The notes beneath the pieces were generated by a model. It was given only the letters and a program-made list of their open reading frames with translations. It had not been told where the DNA came from and did not search any database. Made by a program: the position numbers and the translations under genes. 34,048 bases of DNA, taken from contig JAOPWP010000076.1 in NCBI GenBank assembly GCA_025965615.1, positions 1 to 34,048 on the forward strand, given 5' to 3'. Origin of the DNA: Frankiales bacterium. GTDB lineage: Bacteria > Actinomycetota > Actinomycetes > Mycobacteriales > SCTD01. Within the stretch, counting starts at the first letter, position 1. The number at the start of each line of letters is the position of its first letter. Shown piece by piece: positions 17,543 through 24,184 of the stretch.

Positions 17543-17875
17543 TCAGGTCCGGACGGCTGCTCCGGCCGCGCGGGACAGCAGGTCCGTGGTGCCCAGGTGG
17601 AGCGCGAAGTCGAGCAGGTCGTCGTAGGAGAGCCGCGGGCCCTCCTTGGGCTCGAGGGCCTCGCCCGGGACGTCCCAGACGCGGGCCGGCACGCCACCGG
17701 AGACGAGCAGCGAGACGATGTGGTCGTCGGCCGGCTTGCGCACCTCGTCGTGGCAGGTGGGGCAGCCGAACGCGTAGTAGGACAGGGGTGCGTGGCTGCA
17801 GACCATGAGCGACACGTCGCGGGGGGTCAGCTCGACCTCGCCACAGGTGGGGCAGGACGCCTTGATCGTGGTCAT
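17543..17875 (-). CDS. Zinc-ribbon protein, unknown function
   Basis: The 110-residue protein has two Cys pairs, CPTCGEVEL near residue 9 and CPTCHDEV near residue 39, so it should bind one zinc in a ribbon. The rest, with VSLLVSGGVPARVW and LSYDDLLDFALHL, is predicted soluble and helical. The ATG at 17875 is chosen over longer upstream reading because GAGGAG sits just before it and conservation starts with MTTIKASCPTCGE. It lies 106 bases after pafC in the same direction. A 12-codon frame ends in an ATGA overlap with this start. Proteins of this kind are found beside tat and paf genes in actinomycetes, but no function has been assigned that I know of. Confidence 0.72.
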   Translation of the reverse strand: MTTIKASCPTCGEVELTPRDVSLMVCSHAPLSYYAFGCPTCHDEVRKPADDHIVSLLVSGGVPARVWDVPGEALEPKEGPRLSYDDLLDFALHLGTTDLLSRAAGAAVRT

Positions 17876-17981
17876 GCGATCTCCTCGGTCGTGTCGCGTT
17901 GCTGCGACATGTACGCCTTCGGCAGCGCGGCCACCGGCCTTGACCCCCAACGGCGGGTGGTCGGCGCCTGGGTTTGACGGA

Positions 17982-18932
17982 TCAGGTGCGGTAGGCCGCG
18001 AGCGCCTTGGCGGCATCGCCCCGTACGGCGTCTGCCAGCTCGGCCGGGGCCAGCACCCTGCCCTGGTCGCCGAGCCGCAGGGCGAGCCGGCGCACCCAGC
18101 CGGTGTCCCGCACCCGGAGGCGGACGACCATGCCGCCGTCGGCCGACTCCGTCACCGACTCGCACGGGTAGTAGTCCGACACCCAGGCAGCGGGCGGTCG
18201 CAGGGCGAGCGTGACGAGCAGGTCGTCGGGCCCGGGGCGGAACAGCCCCTGGCTGACATCGCGGTGCACCACCCCCGGCGGGGGCTCGGCGGGCTCGTCG
18301 AGCACCGTCACCGACTCGATCCGGTCGAGCCGGAACAGGCGAACCCCCTCCGCACGACGGCACCAGCCCTCGAGGTAGCTGCGTCCTTCCACCAGGAGCA
18401 GCCGCATCGGGTCGACGTCCCGCTCGGTCGTCTCGTCGCGACCGGGGACGTAGTACGCCAGGTGCAGCCGTCGCCGCTGGTCGAGGGAGGACTGCAGCAC
18501 GGGCAGCACCCGCTGCTCCCCCTCGACGGCCACCGCGACGCGAGCAGCCGGCCCCGCCGCGGCGCCGGCGGCCTGCTCGATCTTGGCCAGGGCCCGGTGG
18601 ACGGTGTCGCGCTCGGACAGGCCCGGCGTGTCGGCCAGCGCCCGCAGCGCCACGATCAGGGCCAGGGCCTCGTCCACCGTGAGGCGGAGCGGGCGGGTCA
18701 CCCCGGCCGGCTCCAGCAGGGTGACCGTGTCGCCCTCGAACTCGACGTCGATCAGGTCGCCCGGGCCGTGACCGGGCAGCCCGCAGACCCAGAGCAGGTT
18801 CAGGTCCTTGCGCAGCCGCTCCTCGCTGATCCCGAAGGTGGCCGCGACCGCGGACAGCTGCACACCAGGACGCGAGAGCAGGTACGGCACGAGCGCCAGC
18901 AGACGCGGGAGCTGACCCATCGCCGCGCTCAT
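17982..18932 (-). CDS. pafC: WYL-domain transcriptional regulator PafC
   Basis: The 316-residue protein has an N-terminal winged helix (LPRLLALVPYLLSRPGVQLSAVAATFGISEERLRKDLNLLWVCGLPG) and a WYL domain. In the WYL domain, LVEGRSYLEGWCRRAEGVRLFRLDRIESV carries the R-x-FRLDRI element of the family. A C-terminal WCX-type region follows. In mycobacteria, PafB and PafC act together as an activator of the RecA-independent DNA damage response. The ATG overlaps the pafB stop by 4 bases (ATGA), the normal pafBC arrangement. pafA and the proteasome genes are not in the window. Confidence 0.85.
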   Translation of the reverse strand: MSAAMGQLPRLLALVPYLLSRPGVQLSAVAATFGISEERLRKDLNLLWVCGLPGHGPGDLIDVEFEGDTVTLLEPAGVTRPLRLTVDEALALIVALRALADTPGLSERDTVHRALAKIEQAAGAAAGPAARVAVAVEGEQRVLPVLQSSLDQRRRLHLAYYVPGRDETTERDVDPMRLLLVEGRSYLEGWCRRAEGVRLFRLDRIESVTVLDEPAEPPPGVVHRDVSQGLFRPGPDDLLVTLALRPPAAWVSDYYPCESVTESADGGMVVRLRVRDTGWVRRLALRLGDQGRVLAPAELADAVRGDAAKALAAYRT

Positions 18933-19882
18933 GAGGCCAGCCCCTGCAGGCGCGCGACGACGGCCTCGCGCGCCTCGGGCGGGGTGAGCACGACGGCGTC
19001 GGCGCCGTAGCCGGTGACCCGGTCGGCGAACCGCCCGGGGTCTGAGAAGCCGACGTCGACGAGGGTCCAGCCCTCGCGGTGGGGGTCGGGTGCCGTGGCG
19101 GTGGCCGCCCTCCGGAGCTCCCACCCCGCGCCGGGCCGCAACGACACCCTGGCCGTGGCTCTCGGTTCGTCCTCGGCGCTGCGGGCGACCCACCCCCGGA
19201 GGTCGACCCCTGGTGGGGGGACGACCGAGCCCGGTTCGCCGGTGATCTGGACGGCGCCTGCGATCCGGGACAGCCGGAACACGCGGGGCGCGTCGCGGTC
19301 GACGTCATGGCCGACGACGTACCACCGCCCTCGCCAGGAGACGACGCCCCACGGGTCCACGTGCCGCTCCTGGGGCGGCCCCCCAGCGGTCCGGTGCGTG
19401 AACACGAGGGACCTCCCGTCGCGGACGGCGGCGAGGCACTGGGCGAAGGCGGGCTCGCTGGCCCCCACCCTCGGCTCGAGAGCAGCCGGGGCGCTCGGGG
19501 AGTCGACCCCGGCGGCGCGCAGCTTCAGCAGCGCCGAGCCGGTCGCCCCCGCCAGCGGCGCGGACTGCCAGAGCCGGGCGGCGAGCCCGAGGGCGGCGGC
19601 CTCGTCGGGTTCGAGAGTGATCTCCGGCAGCTCGTAGTCGCGCCGCGCGATCCGGTAGCCGGGCTCGTCGTCGTGGGCGGCGCTGTCCGTACCGGTCTCG
19701 AGGGGGATGCCGAGCTCGCGCAGCTCGTCCTTGTCCCGCTCGAACATGCGGCGGAAGGCCTCCTCGGTGTCCTGGTCGTAGCCCGGGACCGCCGTCCGGA
19801 TCTCCTGCACCGACAGGTAGCGCCGCGTCGCCAGCAGGCAGATGACCAGGTTGAGCAGACGCTCGGTCTTCTTGGCCGACAT
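18929..19882 (-). CDS. pafB: WYL-domain transcriptional regulator PafB
   Basis: The 317-residue protein begins KKTERLLNLVICLLATRRYLSVQEIRTAVPGYDQDTEEAFRRMFERDKDELRELG. This is the typical PafB winged helix, whose phrase FERDKDELRELGIP is highly conserved. The WYL region contains WRGRWYVVGHDVDRDAPRVFRLSRIAG, with the WY and FRLSRI elements that sense a nucleic-acid or nucleotide ligand. The partner PafC follows with a 4-base overlap. The ATG at 19882 has no ribosome site but has TAACGT 6 bases upstream, suggesting a leaderless message. The gene is divergent from the DUF3866 gene, only 57 bases apart. Confidence 0.87.
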   Translation of the reverse strand: MSAKKTERLLNLVICLLATRRYLSVQEIRTAVPGYDQDTEEAFRRMFERDKDELRELGIPLETGTDSAAHDDEPGYRIARRDYELPEITLEPDEAAALGLAARLWQSAPLAGATGSALLKLRAAGVDSPSAPAALEPRVGASEPAFAQCLAAVRDGRSLVFTHRTAGGPPQERHVDPWGVVSWRGRWYVVGHDVDRDAPRVFRLSRIAGAVQITGEPGSVVPPPGVDLRGWVARSAEDEPRATARVSLRPGAGWELRRAATATAPDPHREGWTLVDVGFSDPGRFADRVTGYGADAVVLTPPEAREAVVARLQGLAS

Positions 19883-19888
19883 GCTGCG

Positions 19889-19894
19889 ACGTTA
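19889..19894 (-). promoter_or_regulatory. Putative -10 box, leaderless pafB promoter
   Basis: Minus-strand TAACGT fits TANNNT and ends 6 bases before the pafB ATG. No Shine-Dalgarno sequence is present. It is the same arrangement as the PPOX and helicase genes. Confidence 0.4.
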
Positions 19895-19939
19895 GCCTGC
19901 AGCGGCCCTGGACCGGGCGAGCTGACACGGAGGTGTGCG

Positions 19940-20998
19940 GTGGTGCGGTGGCGTCGCGGCACCGTCGTGGCTGTGGGGCGCGCCTGGCCGGGCTCGGTCG
20001 AGCTCAGCGTCGAGCTGGCGGACGGCACCACCGTGGCCGCCCTGGCCCACCCACCCCTGGTCGGCTCGCCCCGGGAGGGCGACGTGGTCCTGCTGAACGT
20101 CGGCGCTCTCGACCTCGGCCTCGGGACCGGTGGCTACGCCCTGGTGGTCGCCCTGCCCGACCGGCTCCCGCCGGACACCGAGGGACCGGGCCACCTGGTC
20201 AAGGCCCGCTACACGCCCCTGCAAGCGGTCGTCCTGGGCGTCGACGAGCAGGACGCGCCCGCACACGCCCTGCTGGCGCAGGGAGAGCCGCTCGAGCCCC
20301 CCGGCACCCCCGTCGTCGTGGCCGACCTGCACTCCTCGCTCCCCGCCGTCCTCGCCGGGCTCCTCGGGGCGCGCCCCGGGACGCGCGTGGCGTACGTCAT
20401 GACCGACGGCGGCGCCCTGCCGCTGTGGCTGTCCCGCACGGTGGCAGCCGTCCGGGACTCGCTGGTCGGGACCGTCACGGTGGGTCAGGCCTTCGGAGGC
20501 GACCTCGAGGCCGTCAGCCTCCACTCCGGGATCCTCGCCGCCGTGCGGGTCCTGCAGGCGGAGGTCGTCGTCGTCACGCAGGGGCCGGGCAACCTCGGGA
20601 CGGGGACCACCTGGGGGTTCTCCGGGGTCGCGGCCGGTGAGGCCGTGAACGCCGCCGTCGCCGTCGGAGCCCGCCCGGTCGCGGTGCTGCGCCTGTCCGA
20701 GGCAGACCCCCGGCCGCGTCACGTCGGCGTGAGCCACCACAGCACGACGGCGTACGGCCGGGTCGCCCTCGTCCCAGCGGACGTCGTGGTCCCTCGGTCG
20801 TACGCCGCCCTCGTCGATCCAGCGCGTCCGGCGCTCGCGCGGCACCGGCTCGTCGAGGTCGACGACGCGGGCCTGGTCGACGCGCTGCGCCCGTGGTCGA
20901 GGCTGCTCTCGTCGATGGGGCGCGGTCTCGACGACGACCCGGCCGCGTTCGTCGCGGCAGCCGCAGCCGGGCGTCACGCGGCGGCGCTGCTCATCTAG
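19940..20998 (+). CDS. DUF3866 family protein
   Basis: The 352-residue soluble protein matches the actinobacterial DUF3866 family as I know it, based on VVRWRRGTVVAVGRAWPGSVEL at the start and the middle blocks PGTRVAYVMTDGGALPLWLS, VVVTQGPGNLGTGTTWGFSG and HVGVSHHSTTAYGRVAL. These Gly-rich loops suggest an enzyme-like fold, but no activity is known to me. The GTG at 19940 follows GGAGG and is followed by a second in-frame GTG at 19943 that could also be used. Family genes commonly sit next to pafBC and tat genes, as here. The gene is convergent with the IclR gene. Confidence 0.72.
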   Translation: MVRWRRGTVVAVGRAWPGSVELSVELADGTTVAALAHPPLVGSPREGDVVLLNVGALDLGLGTGGYALVVALPDRLPPDTEGPGHLVKARYTPLQAVVLGVDEQDAPAHALLAQGEPLEPPGTPVVVADLHSSLPAVLAGLLGARPGTRVAYVMTDGGALPLWLSRTVAAVRDSLVGTVTVGQAFGGDLEAVSLHSGILAAVRVLQAEVVVVTQGPGNLGTGTTWGFSGVAAGEAVNAAVAVGARPVAVLRLSEADPRPRHVGVSHHSTTAYGRVALVPADVVVPRSYAALVDPARPALARHRLVEVDDAGLVDALRPWSRLLSSMGRGLDDDPAAFVAAAAAGRHAAALLI

Positions 20999-21060
20999 GA
21001 GGTCGAGCCGGGCCGGCGGGAGCCGTCCGCGCGAGGCGTCGTAGACCCAGGACCTCCGCA

Positions 21061-21083
21061 CCTGGCGGACCGGCCAGGCCTGG
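21061..21083. terminator. Hairpin region between DUF3866 and IclR genes
   Basis: CCTGGC-ggaccg-GCCAGG (21061-21078) forms a 6-bp stem. It overlaps the perfect palindrome CCAGGCCTGG (21074-21083), so two alternative hairpins exist. They lie in the 90-base gap between convergent stops. There is no T-tract. Confidence 0.35.
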
Positions 21084-21088
21084 CAGGC

Positions 21089-21904
21089 TCAGAGCAACCC
21101 CTGCCGCCCAAGGCCGCGCGAGATGCTGAGGGCGGCGGTCTGCACGGCCGAGGCAAGCTGGTCCAGCCGCCGGCGCGCCACCGGGACGCTCACCGACAGC
21201 GCGGCGACCGGGCGGTTGGAGGCGTCCAGGATGGGGGCGGCGACGCATCCCAGGCCGATCGCCGCCTCCTCCCGGTCGAAGGCCACGCCGCGCTCAGCCA
21301 CCACGGCGAGCTCGCGCCGGAGCGCGGCCGCCGACACGATCGTGTGCCGGGTGCGGGGCAGCAGCGGACCGGTCAGCACCTCCTCGACCAGCTCCGCCGT
21401 GGAGAAGGCGAGGATCGCCTTGCCCAGGCCGGTGCAGTACAGCGGCATGCTCGATCCGGTCCGGCCCAGCTGGGTGACCTGCCGGTGCCCACGGATCTTC
21501 TCGACGTAGAGCACCTCATGCCGCATCCGGACGCCGAGATGCACGGTCTCCTGGCTGGCCTGGTACAGGTCCTGCATGAACGGCACGGCGACCTCCCGAA
21601 GCTCCAGGCTGAGGGGGGACAGCGAGGCCAGTTCGAAGACCCGCTGGCCGATGCAGTACTCGTGGTTGTCCAGGCTGAGCATCCGGATGCTGCACAGCTC
21701 GGTCAGCAGCCGGTGCGCGGTCGTCTTCGGCAGCCCGCTGCGGCGCACCACCTTGGCCAGCGTGAGGCGCGGGTGGCGGGCGTCGAAGCAGCGCAGCACC
21801 ATGGCGGTGCGGGACAGCACGCCGACGCCGTCGGCGGGCGTACGCGCCTGGGGGACGTGCGCGTCCCGGCCACCGTGCTGCTCCAGCGTCCGTCCTCCGT
21901 TCAC
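21089..21904 (-). CDS. IclR family transcriptional regulator
   Basis: The 271-residue protein has the IclR layout. The winged helix is LSRTAMVLRCFDARHPRLTLAKVVRRSGLPKTTAHRLLTEL, with recognition helix LPKTTAHRLL. The effector domain runs through VPFMQDLYQASQETVHLGVRMRHEVLYVEKI, PLYCTGLGKAILAF, RGVAFDREEAAIGLGCVAAPILD and AALSVSVP. These are the usual ligand-pocket strands. IclR proteins often control aromatic catabolic operons, responding to the substrate or a ring-cleavage product. It is divergent from the transport/catabolic cluster across a 285-base region and is its natural regulator. The GTG at 21904 is the longest start; the ribosome site is only a GGGG run. Confidence 0.9.
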   Translation of the reverse strand: MNGGRTLEQHGGRDAHVPQARTPADGVGVLSRTAMVLRCFDARHPRLTLAKVVRRSGLPKTTAHRLLTELCSIRMLSLDNHEYCIGQRVFELASLSPLSLELREVAVPFMQDLYQASQETVHLGVRMRHEVLYVEKIRGHRQVTQLGRTGSSMPLYCTGLGKAILAFSTAELVEEVLTGPLLPRTRHTIVSAAALRRELAVVAERGVAFDREEAAIGLGCVAAPILDASNRPVAALSVSVPVARRRLDQLASAVQTAALSISRGLGRQGLL

Positions 21905-22189
21905 GACGTCGACCCCGTCCCTCCCCGCTCCTCGGTCACAACGTGTAGCCGGAGGCTAGCGCGCCGTGATCAAGCCACTCGGCAGTCACCGGTCCGGCCG
22001 GAGACCGCGAGGCCGACAGGGCTGAGGCAACCGCGACCGGGCGACGCCGTCCGCGTGGCGTTCCACTCAGCGGTCCCTCTCGTAGCGCAGCCGGTCGCGG
22101 GCCCACAGAGTCGGCGTCACACAGCGACGGCCCACTCCTGGCGCCGTCGCCCGGGGGGACCCGGACCACCCTGGCGAGCAGGAGAACCG
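21905..22189. promoter_or_regulatory. Divergent control region of the catabolic cluster
   Basis: The 285 bases between the IclR gene and the ABC permease gene hold no convincing gene. Two inverted repeats stand out: TAGCC-gga-GGCTA at 21946-21958, which overlaps a possible TAGCCT -10 box for the IclR gene, and GTGG-cgtt-CCAC at 22055-22066. Either could be an IclR operator. The permease ribosome site AGGAG is at the right end. No clear -35/-10 pair for the rightward promoter was recognised. Confidence 0.4.
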
Positions 22190-23050
22190 ATGGCCGACGG
22201 GCAGACGCTGGTGACGGTGACCGAGCCGCGACAGGACATGGAGCAGACGACCGGTGCGAGGGCCGCATCGTCGGCCGGGACGCGAACGCGGCGCGCCGTC
22301 CGGCTGCCCCGGGCGTGGGGCTTTCCCGCCCTGGCGGCGACCGTCCTGCTCGTGGTCTGGCAGCTGGCCAGCATGCGCTTTCCCGACTACCTGCTCCCCG
22401 GCGTCGGCGAGACGCTGTCGGCGACCTGGCACCTGGTCCTGGACTTCCCTGACGAGATCGGCCTCACGCTGCTGCGGCTGCTCGGCTCCATCGCCATCGC
22501 CATGTTCGGCGGGTGGGCGATCGGCCTGTTCATGTCGATCCGGCACCTCGGTCCGATCGTCGAGCCGTTCCTGAAGATCGCGAGCGCCATCCCCTTCGTG
22601 TCCTGGGTGCTGCTGGCGGTCCTGTGGGTCGCCAACATCGAGGTCCGCATCCTGTTCGTCGTCGTGGTGCTCGTTCTGCCGGTCTACGCGGTCAACGTCT
22701 ACGAAGGCGTGCGCACCTTCGACCCCGAGCTCGTGCAGGCCGTGCGCCAGTTCGGCCCGGGCCGCTGGCAGTTCGCCCGCTACGTCCTGATCCCCAACTC
22801 GGTCGCCGACGTGATCCTGACGACCAAGTCGATGACCGGGTTCTCGCTGCGCATCACCGTGTTCGCCGAGCTCGTCGGCGCCAGCACCGGCGTCGGCGCG
22901 CTGATGGCCGACGCCCAGTCCAACTTCCGTGTCGACCAGCTGCTCGGACTCACCCTCGTCATGATCGCCTCCACTCTGGTGCTGCTCGCGCTTGTCGGGC
23001 AGGCCGAGCGGCGACTCCTGCGCTGGCGCCCCGAGAGCGCCGTCGGGTAA
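22190..23050 (+). CDS. ABC transporter permease, SsuC/TauC/NrtB type
   Basis: The 286-residue permease belongs to the sulfonate/taurine/nitrate/aromatic-acid importer group. An Arg-rich N-tail precedes the first helix, FPALAATVLLVVWQLASM, then LLPGVGETLSATW, which is the usual SsuC pattern (LP-x-P-x-x-x). At least five membrane helices follow, with the ATPase-contact loop around LVQAVRQFGPGRWQFARYVLIPNSVADV. The start ATG at 22190 follows AGGAG at good spacing, and the frame before it is only open by composition. It heads the plus-strand cluster. Its ATPase partner is the next gene, while the matching binding protein lies seven genes further on. Substrate within this transporter group cannot be told from sequence. 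Confidence 0.86.
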   Translation: MADGQTLVTVTEPRQDMEQTTGARAASSAGTRTRRAVRLPRAWGFPALAATVLLVVWQLASMRFPDYLLPGVGETLSATWHLVLDFPDEIGLTLLRLLGSIAIAMFGGWAIGLFMSIRHLGPIVEPFLKIASAIPFVSWVLLAVLWVANIEVRILFVVVVLVLPVYAVNVYEGVRTFDPELVQAVRQFGPGRWQFARYVLIPNSVADVILTTKSMTGFSLRITVFAELVGASTGVGALMADAQSNFRVDQLLGLTLVMIASTLVLLALVGQAERRLLRWRPESAVG

Positions 23051-23105
23051 CAGCTCGCACCCCGTTCCGGCCGTCCCGTCCTCATCCTGGGAGAGCGATC
23101 CAGCC

Positions 23106-23951
23106 ATGCAGCCACCACAGACCACCCCTCGGACCTCGAGCGCCGACCGCACCCCGTCCCGGACCCCCAACGACACCGATGCGCCGGTCATCGAGGTTGA
23201 GGACGTCTGGTTCCACTACGGCGACACCCTGATCGTCGCCGGCGCCCAGCTGGAGGTCAGGCGGGGCGAGCGGGTCGCCATCCTGGGCAGCACGGGAGCC
23301 GGCAAGTCGACCTTGCTCAACCTGCTCATCGGCACCATCAAGCCCGACCGGGGCCGGGTGACGATCACCGGCCTGCCGCCGTACGACCGTCCGAAGGAGA
23401 TCTTCGGGCGCTTCTCCATCGCGTTCCAGTCGCCGCGGCTGCTGCCCTGGCGGACCGCGCTGGACAATGTCGCGCTGGGCCTGGAGATCCTGGGCAGCTC
23501 GCGCGCCGAGAGCCGCGAGGTGGCCCGCACCTGGCTCACCCACGTGGGCCTGGCCGACGCGCTGCACCTCTACCCCACCCAGCTGTCCGGCGGCATGAAG
23601 CAGCGGGCCTCGCTGGCCCGCGCGTTCTCCGTCCGGCCCGAGGTGCTCTTCCTCGACGAGGCCTTCTCCGCCCTGGACGAGGTGACCGCCGAACGGCTGC
23701 GCCAGGACTTCCACGCGCTGTCCACCCAGGAGAACCAGACCGCGGTGATCGTGACGCACAACATCGACGAAGCGCTGTTCCTGGCCGACCGCATCCTCGT
23801 GCTGGGCCGGCCCGGGCGGGTCATCGGGGAGGTCTCGGCCAAGACCGTGGACTGGAAGAACGATCCGGCTCTCGCCGCAGGTGTCCGCGCCGAGATCGTC
23901 GAGCTCATGCGCCGTCCGCAGGCGGCTGCCCAGCAGCGAGTGGAGGCCTGA
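23106..23951 (+). CDS. ABC transporter ATP-binding protein, SsuB/TauB type
   Basis: The 281-residue ATPase powers the permease encoded just before it. Walker A is GSTGAGKST (residues 61-69). The Q-loop is AFQSPRLLPWRTALDNV, a form typical of SsuB/TauB/NrtD. The signature is LSGGMKQRASLARAF, Walker B VLFLDEAFSALDE and the switch region VIVTHNIDEALFLADRI. About 28 Thr/Pro/Ser-rich residues precede the domain. The ATG at 23106 has GGGAGAG upstream at longish spacing. The stop is one base from the ferredoxin gene start, so transport and catabolic genes form one transcript. Confidence 0.88.
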   Translation: MQPPQTTPRTSSADRTPSRTPNDTDAPVIEVEDVWFHYGDTLIVAGAQLEVRRGERVAILGSTGAGKSTLLNLLIGTIKPDRGRVTITGLPPYDRPKEIFGRFSIAFQSPRLLPWRTALDNVALGLEILGSSRAESREVARTWLTHVGLADALHLYPTQLSGGMKQRASLARAFSVRPEVLFLDEAFSALDEVTAERLRQDFHALSTQENQTAVIVTHNIDEALFLADRILVLGRPGRVIGEVSAKTVDWKNDPALAAGVRAEIVELMRRPQAAAQQRVEA

Positions 23952-23952
23952 G

Positions 23953-24183
23953 GTGGTCACCCAGCAGGTCCCGACCGGCGACGAGGTCGTCGTCGACCGC
24001 CAGCTGTGCCGCGGCCACGCCGTGTGCGAGCTGCTGGCGCCGGACTTCTTCGTGGTCGACGACGAGGGCCTGGCCGCCGTGGTCCGCCAGCCCGAGAACG
24101 ACGCCGACCGGGCTGCCGTCGATGACGCCTCCGACAACTGCCCGGCTGCGGCCATCCGTCGGGCAACCGGGCGGGCCACCTAG
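23953..24183 (+). CDS. [3Fe-4S]-type small ferredoxin
   Basis: The 76-residue protein shows the pattern C-x2-H-x2-C (Cys19, His22, Cys25 in LCRGHAVCE) and a distant NCPAAAI (Cys63). This is the actinobacterial single-cluster ferredoxin in which the second Cys of a 4Fe ferredoxin is replaced by His. Relatives serve cytochromes P450 and Rieske oxygenases of actinomycetes. Here no P450 is present, and the Rieske oxygenase and ferredoxin reductase genes follow, so it probably carries electrons between them. The start is GTG at 23953, with GGAGG upstream inside the end of the ATPase gene. Confidence 0.87.
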   Translation: MVTQQVPTGDEVVVDRQLCRGHAVCELLAPDFFVVDDEGLAAVVRQPENDADRAAVDDASDNCPAAAIRRATGRAT

Positions 24184-24184
24184 C

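Noticed and set aside
17872-17910. MSQQRDTTEEIA as the start of a Pup gene (prokaryotic ubiquitin-like protein) near pafBC
   Set aside because: QQR...TEE resembles the Pup N-terminus, but the frame stops after 12 codons and no coiled-coil or C-terminal GGQ/GGE follows in any frame.
19895-19939. RecA-independent damage promoter (PafBC-dependent) upstream of pafB
   Set aside because: TGTCAG occurs on the minus strand, but it is about 27 bases from the TAACGT box, whereas the known motif needs about 8-10 bases; only the -10 box is kept.
23953-24183. Ferredoxin as partner of a cytochrome P450
   Set aside because: The cysteine pattern fits P450 ferredoxins, but no P450 gene is in the window and Rieske genes are adjacent.
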